Positions 34,091-46,133 of a DNA stretch of 64,000 bases are shown in pieces. The translations under genes were made by a program, and so were the position numbers. This DNA comes from Rhizophagus prolifer (Eukaryota; Glomeromycota; Glomeromycetes; Glomerales; Glomeraceae), in assembly GCA_019425655.1 (NCBI GenBank), contig NQWY01000127.1, positions 34,530 through 98,529 on the forward strand. The letters are read 5' to 3'. The notes below the pieces were generated by a model. The model made no database searches. It was given only the letters and a program-made list of their open reading frames with translations, and was not told the DNA's origin. Positions within the stretch are counted from its first letter, which is position 1. Each line of letters starts with the position of its first letter.

Positions 34091-37000
34091 ATGATGAAAA
34101 AATTTACATTATTGAAGACCGGTTCCGGTTTTCCGGCTTTCAGGCAAGCCTTATTTTTGTTGTTTTCTTTGTCCGTATGGATGACAAAAGCGCAGACTAC
34201 TATTACTATTGGTAGTGGTACAAATACTGGGAGTAAACTTCCGGTAGTGCCGTTTTACGGATATTCATTCACGGAACAGATTATACCGAAAGCTGAAATT
34301 AATACTAGTGGAATGTCGATAACTAAATTGAGATTTTATTCCACAGGAACAGCATTAACTAATTCTAATAACTGGACTATATATCTTGGACATACGACAA
34401 AATCCAGTTTTACGTCTAATACAGACTGGATTTTATCAAGTGCGATGACTCAGGTTTATTCAGGTACAGTATCAGCAACTCCTTCAGCTGGGTGGATTGA
34501 GATTACTCTACAAACATCTTTTGCTTATAATAATACTGATAATCTGGTAGTGGCGGTTGATGAGAATGCAGCAAATTATAATACGAGTGATTCTGGAGCT
34601 AATAATTATTTTAGGATTTTTACTCCTACTTCACCTAGTCCTACGACCAATTCTGCTATTTACTATCAGAATGATACTACCAATCCCGATCCGGCGAATA
34701 TAACACTAACAGGTACTAGGGTTAACTATAGAAATCAAATGCAATTAGTATTTGAAAGTACATCTGCTTGTACAACGCCGTCTGCTCAGCCATCTTCTTT
34801 ATCTTTTGGAACAACATCTTCTACTTCCATAGCAGGCTCATTTACTGCTCCTGGAACTGCTCCCAGTGGATATCTTATCCTAAGAAGTACGAGTTCCACA
34901 GCTCCAACACCAGTAAATGGAACGACTTATACTACGGCCAACACTGTTACTTTAGGAGGTATTTCTTATTATGTCATTCAGGGAAGTGCAACAACGGCTA
35001 ATGCGACTACATTTACTGATTCGGGTTTGACAAGTAATACAGGATATTATTATTATGTATTTTCCTATAATAATGCTTGTAGTGGCGCACCATATTATTT
35101 AGCAACCTCGCCTTTATCCGGAAATAAAGTAACTTGTGCGGCTGCACCAACAGCGGCCACTACTCCTGTTACAGGTATTACAAGCAGTTCTGCAACGATC
35201 AATTGGGTTGCATCGGTAGCTGGTGGTTCTGCAGGGACAATAAACTATACCGTTGAGGTTTATACAGATTCGGGTTATACAACTCCAATTCCGGGATCTC
35301 CATATAATGCAGGTACTTCAACTTCTCAAGCAATTACCTTTACCAATGCGGCAACCACATATTATTACAGAATAAAAGCAAATAATGGTAGCTGTGATAG
35401 TGCTTATCTTACAGGAAGCTTTGTTCCTTCATGTGCTGTTCCAACAGGGTTGGCAGCAACAGCAAGTGCTACGACTGCAGGAATTAGTTCAATATCAGGA
35501 AACTTCACAGCTACTGGCAGCTCATCCGTACCAACCGGCTATATAGTTGTAAGATCTACATCATCCTCACTTCCTGTTTTGTCTTCAGGAGTTACATATA
35601 CAGTAGGCGCTAATACTTCTGTTGCGACTAATGGATATATAGAATACGTTGGAACAACTGCAGGTAGTTGGACATCATCTTCACTAATGGGAGGGACAAC
35701 ATATTATTATTTTGTCTTTTCTTATAATAATACAGGTTGTTCAGGAGGACCAATATATTCTGCTTCGGCAACACAAGCCAATGCGACTACAACTGGTTGT
35801 CCGGCTTTTAGCTCCGTCATTTCTGTAGGTGGAAGTGTTACGACTTCTGGAAGTGTTTATCCTACATTAACGGCAGCAATTGCGGATTTGTCTGTTTGTA
35901 GTATTAGTCAGCCAACAACACTTTCTATAAATAGTAGTTACAATTCGTCATCGGAAACATTCCCTATAGTAATATCAAGTATTTCTGGTTCAAGCTCGAC
36001 TAATACAGTTACTATAAAACCTGCAGCCGGAACATCGCCTGTTATAAGTGGTGCGGCAGCATCTAATCCATTAATTAAAATCAATGGTGGCAGTAATGTT
36101 GTCATCGATGGAAGTAATTCGGTCGGGGGAACAACTAGAGATTTGATATTGACAAACACTTCTGCTACGAGTCCAAATGTTGTTGTAATTGGCTCTCCGG
36201 ATAGCACTCCTGTAACGAATGTTATCCTAAAAAATACAGTTTTGACAAATGGGGCAAATACCTCTTCTGCTGTGGTGGTGTCTTCTTCTGCAACTATAGG
36301 AAATGCAGGCTATTTTAATAATATTACTATTCAGAACAATTCTGTCAATAAGGCTTATGTAGGTATATATGTAATTGGGAATACTGCTGCTAATAATGGC
36401 AATGGATTATTGATTGATGGTAATACTTTAAATTCTTCTGGTGCAAATTCTATACGATTGATAGGTATTTATGTACAAGGAGTAGATGGGAATTCAGTTA
36501 TTTCTAATAACACTGTTGGCAACATTTCAAACTCAAATAGTGAGAGTGTGACGGGTATTTGGTTAGCAACAGCAGCTAATAAGGCTGCCGTTTATGGAAA
36601 TAATATATCCGGTGTAGCATCCACTGTTAGTGGAAGTTATACAGCGGGAGGTATATATGTAAGTTCCGGAAGTACGGTTTCAGCTATTAATATCTACAAT
36701 AATAATATCTCTAATATTTCCTCATTGGGAAGTTATGTAGATGGTAGTACAGGTATTGAAATTGGCGGTGCAACTGCAAATGTCAACATTTATTCCAATA
36801 AAATTTCTAATATTAAAAATACCAACACAAGTGGCTACGGTGCAGCTGGAATATTTCTAGGTTCTTCTGCAACAGTTGCCAATACTGCTTCGTATAATAA
36901 TATGATATGGGATGTTGCAGGCTATGGTTCAGCGACTCTTACCAGAAATGGACACGGAATATATCTGTATTCTGGTGGTGGCTATAAACTTTATTACAAT

Positions 37001-40000
37001 TCAGTTAATTTAACGACAAATCAAACTACAGGTGTTAGTGCGGCGTTATATATCTATAGCAGTGTTTCTACGGCAAGTTCTGTGGATATGAGAAATAATA
37101 TTTTTGCCAACAGTCAAACATCTAATACGCGTTATGCTATATATTCTACGTCTGCCAAAACAATATTCAGTAATATAGATTATAATGATTATTATTCTGC
37201 AGGAACATTAGGGTATTTAGGATCTGCTCAGTCAACTTTAGCAGCATGGCAGACAGCAACTGGTTCGGATGTTAATTCACTGAATGTATTGCCGCCGTTT
37301 GTATCAGCTACGGATTTGCATTTGTCAGGCAGCTCTTGTACGCCTATAGAAAGTGCTGGAACACCTATATCCGGAATCAGTACTGATATTGACAATGATT
37401 CAAGATCGTCATCTAATCCGGATTTAGGGGCCGATGAATTTAATGGAAATGCGCTTCCGAAAATTACTTCTGTAACAGGAGGTAGTAATTGCGGTACAGG
37501 AACAGTACAATTAACGGCTAACGGCAGTACTCTGGGCTCAGCAATCACAGAATACAGATGGTATTCAGCAGTTACAGGGGGAACTCTGGTTGGCGCATCG
37601 TCCACTAATAACTGGACTACGCCTTCCATTAGTACTACAACAAATTACTATGTTGCAGCATATAATGGTTGTGAATCAAATGTCAGGACTTTAGTTACTG
37701 CTACCATCAATCCTGTACCTACAGATATAAATATTGCATCTACTGTATCTCCTGGTGGAGCTGATGCTTGTACAACAGATTATGTGAAATTGGAAGCTAC
37801 AGGTGGAGTTGTATCTACGCCTAATTCAAATGCTGTTAATTTAACCTTTGAGAATGGACTTACAGATTCGGTATCCGGTTCGTGGACTACTTCAAACACT
37901 TCTACAACAGGAACACCTGCAAATGCAGCCTGGACAGTACAGAATAATGGATATGTTTATTCATCAACAACATTTAATTCCAATGATGCGAGTAAATTCA
38001 TTATATCAAATAGTGATGCTCAGGGATCGGGTTCTACAACTAACACAGAATTGCGTTCGCCTGTATTCTCGTTGAAAAATTATACTTCAGCATCCTTGAC
38101 ATTTTATCATTATTACAGATATAATTCCGGAGATTCTGGAACAGTTCAGGTTTCTACAGATGGAGGTTCCAATTGGGTATCTACTAATTTAGCAAGTTAT
38201 AGTGCTAATCAAGGAAGTTCTAACGCCTTTTCTCTTGTTACAATTGATTTGGCAAGTTATGTCGGACAGGAAAATCTGATGATTAGATTCTTATATTCCG
38301 CTTCTTATGATTGGTATTGGGCACTTGATAATATTAAAGTGTCAGGAAGTAAATCTGAACAACAGATAGTGTGGACTCCTGTAACTGGATTGTACACGAA
38401 CTCTGCATTAACAACAGCGTATACTGCGGGATCTTATGCTGCAACACTATATGCAGTCCCGGATGGAACACAATCTTATACTGCAAAATCTACTCAGGGA
38501 ACTTGTGAGAAAACATCTATTGTGAGCGTTACCAAAAATAAAAATGAATTCACTGGAGCGGTTGACACTAACTGGAATACAGCAGGAAATTGGAGCATAA
38601 ACCAGGTGCCTAACAATACCAAGTGTGTTATGATACCGGCTGACAAAACAGTTGTCATTAATATTAATAATGCTGAAGTCAAATCACTGACTATTGCAAG
38701 TACAGGTAAAACAACTATTACTGCTAATAACTCGCTTAAAGTTGTTGATGGTATTACAATTACCAATAATTCTAATAATGATAACCTGACGCTGGAAAGT
38801 GATGCTGTGTTATTACAAGAAAATGGTAGTGCGGTAAATACTGGAAAAATATTAGCACATCGTGATGTTAAAATGCGCAAAATGGATTACATCTACTGGA
38901 GCACACCAGTGTCTGGACAAAAGCTTTTGAATGATACAACACTCAATGATGGTTTCTCAGTCGGTACACCAAATAACAGGATTTTATATTATTATGAGCC
39001 CAATGATACATTCAAAGCAGTTCCTTCTACAGAAACTACATTTGTGACTGCAAAAGGCTATGCAATAAGAGGTAAAGATAGTTATGATGCATCGGTTTTA
39101 ACTTCTGATAATACCTTAAAGTTTGTTGGTACGCCAAATAACGGATCTTATACTATCAATATTCAGAAATCTGCCAATACAGGAACAGGAGGCACGGTTG
39201 AGCATGGTTATAATCTCATAGGTAATCCATATCCTTCTAATATTGATTTTGTTAAGTTTTTTAATTTAAGTAATAACAAAAATATTATTTACGGAAAGGC
39301 CTGGTTCTGGAGTAATATTACACCTACAACAACCCAACAAGGTTCTAGTTATTCGGGTAATAATTATGCTACAATCACTTTAGCAGGAGGAACACCGCCA
39401 ACCTATAGTGATACAACGGTAACGCCGTCTCCTTCATCAGGCGCTTATACGCCAACCAAAAATATAAAGGTTGGACAAGGCTTTATTGTGCAAGCTAAAA
39501 ACATAGGAACCGGACAAGCTCTTAGTTTTGATAATACAATCAGAAATAATGAAGCAGGAGTTTTCTATAATAACAAATCTTCCGAAGATGTCAATCGATA
39601 TTGGTTAAAATTAATAACGCCACAGAATATTGTTAATACGATATTGGTTGCGTATATGGATGGTGCAACGAATGCTTATGACGGAGATTACGATGCTGAT
39701 CTTATAGCTGTAGGAGATGATTCTTTTTATTCAAAATTGTCTACTCATAAATTCCAAATTCAGGCTAGAGCAAGTTTCGCCGACAATGATGTTGTATCTT
39801 TGGGAACCAAATATTCTGCAAATGGAACTTATAAAATCAGTTTGGAAAATAATCAAGGGGTATTTGGTGAAAATCAGAATGTTTACCTAAAGGATAAATT
39901 GCTAAATAGTCTAACAAATCTGAGAGAAAAAGACTACAGCTTTTCAGCAATCAAAGGGACAGATGAAACCCGCTTTGAAATTGTGTATAAAGAGGATGCT

Positions 40001-40246
40001 GTTTTAGCATCTGATGGCGCAACAAAGTCAGAATTTGAGGTTTACAGATCCAATGGTGATTATATTATAAAATCATCTAAACAATTAGGTAAGATCGAGG
40101 TTTATGATTCTTCCGGCAGACTGATGATGACTGCAAATACAAAAGAGAAAATTTTAAAACTCGATACTTCTGTACTTATCAATGGAGTTTATATAATAAA
40201 AGCTGAGAATTCCGGAGATATTAGAACTAAGAAAATTATTAAGTAA
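34091..40246 (+). CDS. Giant T9SS-type surface protein with parallel beta-helix
   Basis: 2,051 residues. Signal peptide ending near ALFLLFSLSVWMTKAQ (about residue 35). Then an N-terminal beta domain with VPFYGYSFTEQ; three fibronectin III-like units (about 225-580) each with a Y-YYYVFSYNN-type strand; a right-handed parallel beta-helix region (about 630-1035, many N-N-x-I/V turns such as IYNNNISNISS); an Ig-like unit; a MAM/anchor-J-like lectin fold (about 1250-1420, ending WYWALDNIKVSG); then the shared C-terminal module (from about 1480) and the T9SS type A tail ending AENSGDIRTKKIIK. Likely secreted by T9SS and held on the cell surface. Ligand unknown. Confidence 0.92.
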   Translation: MMKKFTLLKTGSGFPAFRQALFLLFSLSVWMTKAQTTITIGSGTNTGSKLPVVPFYGYSFTEQIIPKAEINTSGMSITKLRFYSTGTALTNSNNWTIYLGHTTKSSFTSNTDWILSSAMTQVYSGTVSATPSAGWIEITLQTSFAYNNTDNLVVAVDENAANYNTSDSGANNYFRIFTPTSPSPTTNSAIYYQNDTTNPDPANITLTGTRVNYRNQMQLVFESTSACTTPSAQPSSLSFGTTSSTSIAGSFTAPGTAPSGYLILRSTSSTAPTPVNGTTYTTANTVTLGGISYYVIQGSATTANATTFTDSGLTSNTGYYYYVFSYNNACSGAPYYLATSPLSGNKVTCAAAPTAATTPVTGITSSSATINWVASVAGGSAGTINYTVEVYTDSGYTTPIPGSPYNAGTSTSQAITFTNAATTYYYRIKANNGSCDSAYLTGSFVPSCAVPTGLAATASATTAGISSISGNFTATGSSSVPTGYIVVRSTSSSLPVLSSGVTYTVGANTSVATNGYIEYVGTTAGSWTSSSLMGGTTYYYFVFSYNNTGCSGGPIYSASATQANATTTGCPAFSSVISVGGSVTTSGSVYPTLTAAIADLSVCSISQPTTLSINSSYNSSSETFPIVISSISGSSSTNTVTIKPAAGTSPVISGAAASNPLIKINGGSNVVIDGSNSVGGTTRDLILTNTSATSPNVVVIGSPDSTPVTNVILKNTVLTNGANTSSAVVVSSSATIGNAGYFNNITIQNNSVNKAYVGIYVIGNTAANNGNGLLIDGNTLNSSGANSIRLIGIYVQGVDGNSVISNNTVGNISNSNSESVTGIWLATAANKAAVYGNNISGVASTVSGSYTAGGIYVSSGSTVSAINIYNNNISNISSLGSYVDGSTGIEIGGATANVNIYSNKISNIKNTNTSGYGAAGIFLGSSATVANTASYNNMIWDVAGYGSATLTRNGHGIYLYSGGGYKLYYNSVNLTTNQTTGVSAALYIYSSVSTASSVDMRNNIFANSQTSNTRYAIYSTSAKTIFSNIDYNDYYSAGTLGYLGSAQSTLAAWQTATGSDVNSLNVLPPFVSATDLHLSGSSCTPIESAGTPISGISTDIDNDSRSSSNPDLGADEFNGNALPKITSVTGGSNCGTGTVQLTANGSTLGSAITEYRWYSAVTGGTLVGASSTNNWTTPSISTTTNYYVAAYNGCESNVRTLVTATINPVPTDINIASTVSPGGADACTTDYVKLEATGGVVSTPNSNAVNLTFENGLTDSVSGSWTTSNTSTTGTPANAAWTVQNNGYVYSSTTFNSNDASKFIISNSDAQGSGSTTNTELRSPVFSLKNYTSASLTFYHYYRYNSGDSGTVQVSTDGGSNWVSTNLASYSANQGSSNAFSLVTIDLASYVGQENLMIRFLYSASYDWYWALDNIKVSGSKSEQQIVWTPVTGLYTNSALTTAYTAGSYAATLYAVPDGTQSYTAKSTQGTCEKTSIVSVTKNKNEFTGAVDTNWNTAGNWSINQVPNNTKCVMIPADKTVVININNAEVKSLTIASTGKTTITANNSLKVVDGITITNNSNNDNLTLESDAVLLQENGSAVNTGKILAHRDVKMRKMDYIYWSTPVSGQKLLNDTTLNDGFSVGTPNNRILYYYEPNDTFKAVPSTETTFVTAKGYAIRGKDSYDASVLTSDNTLKFVGTPNNGSYTINIQKSANTGTGGTVEHGYNLIGNPYPSNIDFVKFFNLSNNKNIIYGKAWFWSNITPTTTQQGSSYSGNNYATITLAGGTPPTYSDTTVTPSPSSGAYTPTKNIKVGQGFIVQAKNIGTGQALSFDNTIRNNEAGVFYNNKSSEDVNRYWLKLITPQNIVNTILVAYMDGATNAYDGDYDADLIAVGDDSFYSKLSTHKFQIQARASFADNDVVSLGTKYSANGTYKISLENNQGVFGENQNVYLKDKLLNSLTNLREKDYSFSAIKGTDETRFEIVYKEDAVLASDGATKSEFEVYRSNGDYIIKSSKQLGKIEVYDSSGRLMMTANTKEKILKLDTSVLINGVYIIKAENSGDIRTKKIIK

Positions 40247-40263
40247 GTTTCAAAAAATCTAAT

Positions 40264-40297
40264 AAAGAGAGATGCTTTAAGTGTCTCTCTTTTTTTG
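40264..40297 (+). terminator. Intrinsic terminator after the second T9SS gene
   Basis: AAAGAGAGA (40264-40272) pairs with TCTCTCTTT (40284-40292), followed by a T-run to 40297. Confidence 0.85.
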
Positions 40298-40308
40298 TTC
40301 AAAATATT

Positions 40309-40409
40309 AAACACTTATTTGAATGTAATTGTAAAAAATCTATTGGTAAATGGTTAATTGAAAATGTTTTAAGTTTTTTTATATGGTAAATAAAAAATAA
40401 TTAATTTAG
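40309..40409 (+). repeat. Duplicated upstream region, copy 1
   Basis: It begins AAACACTTATTTGA and ends AATTAATTTAG. The same borders, 101 nt apart, occur upstream of the fourth T9SS gene (45991-46091), with weaker similarity between. Probably a duplicated promoter; TAATTTAG at the end resembles a -7 element. Confidence 0.6.
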
Positions 40410-40444
40410 TAAGCTATTTCTAATTAACACATACACAAATTATA

Positions 40445-43400
40445 ATGAAAACAAATTTATTCTCTGTTATTAATAGAATACATTTGGTATTTCTATTTTC
40501 ATTGCTTTCTATTTTAGGATGGGGACAGGCTTCAATCACAACTTTAGGTGTTGCAGTTGTTGAAAATTTTAATTCATATTCAGGAACATCAACATTACCG
40601 GCAAACTGGACGACGAGCGGAACAGGTACTAATGGTAATGCTTTTCAGGGCACTACACAGACCACAGGTACTGCCGGAGGCTGGTATGGGAATACCAACA
40701 TGTCTTATCTTGGTTCCGGAACAGCAAGCAATGGTAATGCAACCTGGAGATTACAGAATAATACAGGATCTACAATTACCAGTCTTAATTTTTCATTAGT
40801 TGCCAGGATGTGGAAATCTGGTTCTAATTCCCCAACAGTTTCATTAACTTATTCAACTAACTCAACAGGTATTATTCCCGCAGCAGGTGCATTAACTTCT
40901 GTTTTAACATTTAATGATGCTACCGCAAATATTTCTACAGGAACGCCACTTTCACAGACGGTAGGTTCTCTTTCTATACCTAATGGTGATTACATTTATA
41001 TAAGATTTATTCATGCCGGAGGGGGCAGTTCGGATAATTTAGGCTGGGATGATGTTTCTGTGACAGCATCAGGTGCGGCGTCTTCCTATTCCGGAGTATC
41101 CGCAGGAGCAGGCGTAGAACCGTCAACTTTATCTTCTTTAATTAACACACAGGCATCATCAGTTCTTAATTTTGATTTTACTGTCACGGATGATAACAAT
41201 ACTACATCAGGCAATGATGCTTTGCCAACATTGATTAACCAAATTATCGTTCCGCAAGGAACAGGAAATGATGTTTCCGATTGGACTCAGGCCATTGCAG
41301 GAGCTGTTCTGACTGACGGCACCAATACCATTACCGGAACAGTTAATGCTGCTAATATTACTTTTTCCGGTATTCCGACAACAACCTCGGCTTTAGGTTA
41401 TGTTGGGGATGGAGCCAGTAAAACCTATACTTTGAAAATTTGGCTTAATACAACATTGGGAGGGACATTGCCAACAACAATTGATGGATTGAATTTGGCA
41501 TTCAAAGTTGACAGAACTAATTTTACAACTGCAAGTTCTGCAACATCGACTCAATTTGAGTCAGGCGCTGGAACTGCAGTGGAGTCGGGGCCAAATAATA
41601 ATGCTGTCACTGTAGTTGCTACAAAACTGGCATTTGTTCAGCAACCTTCCAATACTGCAATAAATGTTAATATGTCTCCTTCCGTAACAGTTTCAGCAAA
41701 TGATGTTAACGGGAACAGAGATTTGGATTATGTAACATCTGTAGCTGTAACATCTACAGGGTCTTTGTCAGGAAGTCCGGTCAATGTAACTCCTGTCTCG
41801 GGATTAGCGACCTATTCTGCCTTACAGCATACGGCAACTGGTACAGGGCTTAAATTAACTGCCGGATCATCTTCTTTTACAAGTGTCGACTCTAATACAT
41901 TTAATATTAATTTAGTAAGTTCTGCTACGGATTATTTCCGTTCCAAGCAAACAGGATCACCCGGTAACTGGGGAACTGCTGCAAGCTGGGAATCTTCATC
42001 AGATAATATCAACTGGATAGACGCAACTTTGGTGCCTACATCCTCTGCAACGGCAATCACTGTAAGAAGCGGGCATACTATAACTGTTGCAGCCGCAGCT
42101 ACCGGAAAAGCTATTACTGTAGAATCCGGAGGTTTTTTAACATTGACTTCTACTCTTACCGTATCTGATGGAACAGGAACTGATCTGCAGATCAATGGGA
42201 CATTGAATATGAGTTCAGGAGGAACTTTAACTAATAATGGTACAGCAGCATTTAGTTCAACAGGAGTATATAATCATTCCCGAAGCGGTGGAGCTATACC
42301 TATTGCAACCTGGGATGTGGTCAGTTTGTGTAATGTTTCAGGAGCAACTAGTGCGTTTCCTGCTAATTATGCACAAACCTATGGTAATTTTACCTGGAAT
42401 GGAACATCACAATCAGGGAACCTTACCGTAAATAATAATGCATTTCGAGTCAATGGATTATTCAGATTATTATCGACTAATGGAGGTAATACGTTTACAA
42501 TGGGAGGGACTACACCAGGAACTTATGCTAATACATTAAACTCCGTTTCAATAGAAGGAGGTGTATTTGCAATTGCTTATACAAGTGGTGTGACTTCTAC
42601 AACAACTGTTACTAATGATATGTCTATATCCGGCACCGGTGAAGTGAGAATCAATGGAAGCGCAGGTATTGGTACACTGAATATCGGAAGAGATTTGCTA
42701 ATGAGCGGGTCAGGATATTTAATTTTATTATATGCATCAACAAGTCCAACCACTACAGTAACGGTAGCTCGTGATTTTATTTTATCAGGAAATTCTATTG
42801 TTGATCTGGAATATACAAACTCCTCTTCCGGATCCGGAATAATAAGTGTCGGTAGAAATCTTACTTCTACAAGTTCTGGTGATTCTACCAATGGTGTAGT
42901 TTTGGATTTTGGCGGATCAACTATCACCGGAGCTGTTTCGGGTAATGCTATCAATATTGCGGGTAACTTTAGTTTTACAGGAACCGGGCTGATTCAGACA
43001 TTTTCAGAAAATTCTCCTACAGGATTTGTATTTAATGGTTCGGGAATACAAACATTGACCTATACCACCAATTCGGGATTGCTTAACTGGGCTCCGATAA
43101 CAATCAATAACGGCAGCGAGTTACAATTACTAAACAATATTACAATAGGGTCTTCAGCAACTAATCCCGCCAAAACTACACAATATCTGCAGGAACATCT
43201 ACTGTTCCGAGAATTAATACTAGTGCAGGAGCTACGTTAATCACTTCTAATTCTGGAGGAATTGGTGGAACAGGGACAACAGGAAGCTTACAAAATTTTA
43301 ATAGCGTATCTCCAACATCAGCAGCAGGAAGGGTACAGTTGATAGCAGGCTTGAATTATACTTTTAACGGTGTGACAACAACACCATTCAATGTTAATAT

Positions 43401-45921
43401 GGGAAACCCAGCTATTGTTAACATTAATGCTAACGTTACTAATAATATGAGCGGTATCACAACTACTATAACCAATGCATTAAATATTGCCGGAGGTACT
43501 ACATTTACATTAAACAGTGCTGCAAATAGTAATCTGAGTCTAAGCAATACAAGCGCTGTATTAAACATTGCCAGTGGTGGTACATTTGACAATAATGGCG
43601 AGAATTATATCACTTCAACTGGTGGCGCTCCTGCAATTAATATTGATGGAACATTTATTACAAGAGATGCGCAAGGTTTTACAGGAACTAACACAAGTAT
43701 ACCAAGTATAATTCCAACACTTGGAAATAATTCTATTATAGAATATGGGTTGAATGGAAATCAGGCTGTAACGGATTTTGCTTATAAGAATCTAACATTT
43801 AGCGGCGGTGGAACAAAAACAACAACAACGATAAGTTCTATTACGGGAACTGTCACCATAAATTCGGGAGTAGTTGTGGATGCTGATACAAAAACATTTG
43901 GTGGAAGTGGTACCAATCTGACAATGCTCGGCACCAGCAAATTTATTACAGGTGGAAGCGGAACAAAACCAGATGCACAAGGAACTTATTCTTTAGCGGG
44001 TGCTTCTACAATAGAATTCACAGGAGCTTCAGCAACACAGATTAGATTATCACCACAATATGCAAATATTATTGTTTCGGGTACAAATGTGGTGGCAGGA
44101 ACAACAACAAATGGTGGATTGACATTTCAAAACGGAGGTCATTTTACAGTAAGAAACGGAGCGAGATTTAAAGTTAATAATGATAATGGCTTCAGTGGAG
44201 CAGCTACAACAGCTATAAAAAATACCAACAATCCAACTATAACTTTAGATACAGGATCTACAATAGATTATACAGGAGCCGACCAAATAGTTACCAATAA
44301 CTTATCATATGAAAACCTGGCGGTCTCAACAGCAGGAACTAAAACGGCAGCTACAGGTAATTTGACAGTTAATAATCTGACGACAGTTAGTTCTGGGACA
44401 TTAAAAATTTCTGAAACAGCTGATAACACAACTTCGAATGTTCTATATGCTCATAAGGGTATTGCTAATACTGGCGGAACCGTTAGCTTTGGATCTAATG
44501 CACAATTGATGCAGGATGATGATGCTGTTAACACAGGAAATATCAAATCTTCGCGAAAGGCTAAACTGCCGAAAATGGGGTACACATATTGGAGCTCACC
44601 TGTAACTTCGCAGAACCTGTATGCTTTCTCGAATGGAGGTCAAACCGGAGGTACACCAAAAAGCAGATTTTTTGTCTATGATGAAGCGACTGATACTTTT
44701 AAAAACACAGGAGCTTTCTTGTTAAATGATTCATCAGTATTTGAAACAGGAAAGGGTTATGCAATCAGAGGTATGGATAACTTTACTACGACAATGCCAA
44801 CAACTTCTTATGAGTTTATTTTTGCAGGCGTTCCTCATAATGCAGGTTTATCTTTTTCTCCTTTGAAGTGGACCAGTGCATCCAAAGGTTATAATCTGAT
44901 AGGTAATCCATATCCTTCTAATATAAATTTTGATGATTTGTATGCATCCAATTCCACAAAGATGTATGCGACAGCCTACTTTTGGACCAATAATGATATG
45001 ACGGTGACACAACAGCAAGGTTCCGGTTATTCAGGGAACAATTATGCGATATATAATCTTACCGGCGGAACGCCTGCAGTACATATAGACGGTGCTCCGG
45101 ATCAGCCTTCTCTAGCAAGCATAACTCCAAATAACATTATCAAAGTTGGGCAGGGATTCATTATCAAAACCAAGCAAGCAGGAGGTGGACAATCTCTCGG
45201 TTTTTCCAATTCTGTCAGATTAACGGATAACGGAACTTTTTTTAATAATAAAAATAATACTGAGAAGGACAGATTTTGGCTAAGGCTGGTTTCTCCTTCT
45301 AATATTTCCAATGTAATTTTGATAGGTTATATTCCAGGTGCAACAAACGGTTATGAGATTGATTTTGACGGAGAATTATTCATTATCGGATCAGATTCTT
45401 TCTATTCATTATTAGACAGTAAAAAGTTGGCAATACAAGGCAAAGCTAGTTTTGATATTGACGATAAAGTAGGTTTGGGAAATGTTTATTCCCAGAATGG
45501 AAATTACAAAATCTCCATTGCCAATAAAGAGGGGATATTTGGAAGTTCGCAGAATATCTATTTAAAAGATAAACTGTTGAATAAAATTATTAATCTTAGT
45601 AATGAGGATTATATTTTCCAGGCTACAAAAGGGACCGATATTACACGTTTCGAAATTGTTTATAAGGATGAAGCGGTTCTAAACACAGGATCTAATTCCA
45701 AATCTGATTTTATAGTTTATAAAGATGGTAATAACCAGGTCATCAAATCATCTAAAAAATTGGGAGAAATTAAAGTATTTGATGTTTCCGGAAAATTGAT
45801 TAAATCCTTGAACACAAACGACCTAGAAGTAAGAATTGATATGTCTGCATTTTTAAATGGTGTTTATATATTAAAAGTTGAGAATTCCGGAGATATAAAA
45901 ACTAAGAAAATAATTAAATAA
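40445..45921 (+). pseudogene. Giant T9SS-type surface protein split by a frameshift
   Basis: Signal peptide (LVFLFSLLSILGWGQ), an anchor-J-like N-terminal domain and a filamentous N-x-G-rich part run in one frame to a stop at 43240. From about 43176 the next frame (offset -1) continues the same kind of sequence (TISAGTSTVPRINTSAGA...) to the shared C-terminal module and T9SS tail (ENSGDIKTKKIIK) at 45921. One base lost in the four-A run at 43172-43175 explains the break. Joined, the product would be about 1,825 residues, like its neighbours. As written, the first part lacks the T9SS tail and the second lacks a signal, so neither could be exported. A sequencing error in the A-run is quite possible. 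Confidence 0.85.
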
Positions 45922-45941
45922 ACTTTAAAATATCTAATATT

Positions 45942-45967
45942 AAAGGCACTTTTAAGTGTCTTTTTTT
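45942..45967 (+). terminator. Intrinsic terminator after the third T9SS gene
   Basis: AAAGGCACTT (45942-45951) pairs with AAGTGTCTTT (45954-45963, one G-U pair), then a T-run to 45967. Confidence 0.8.
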
Positions 45968-45990
45968 ATTTTGTATATGTCAAAAAATTC

Positions 45991-46091
45991 AAACGCTTAT
46001 TTGATTATCATTATGAAAATCCTTTAAATAATAGGTAATCAAAAATAATTTAACTTTTTTTATGCGAGTATGTAAAAATTAATTAATTTAG
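45991..46091 (+). repeat. Duplicated upstream region, copy 2
   Basis: It begins AAACGCTTATTTGA and ends AATTAATTTAG, matching 40309-40409 in borders and exact length. Confidence 0.6.
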
Positions 46092-46133
46092 CGCCCTTAT
46101 TTCTAGTTTTTTAAAAATAGACTTTATATACCG

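Noticed and set aside
36000-37200. CRISPR or tandem DNA repeat in the N-rich region
   Set aside because: The repetition is at protein level (beta-helix turns); DNA units are not conserved or evenly spaced.
43165-43200. Programmed -1 ribosomal frameshift
   Set aside because: The direction fits, but no X-XXY-YYZ slippery site lies in frame and no strong stem follows; a one-base loss is simpler.
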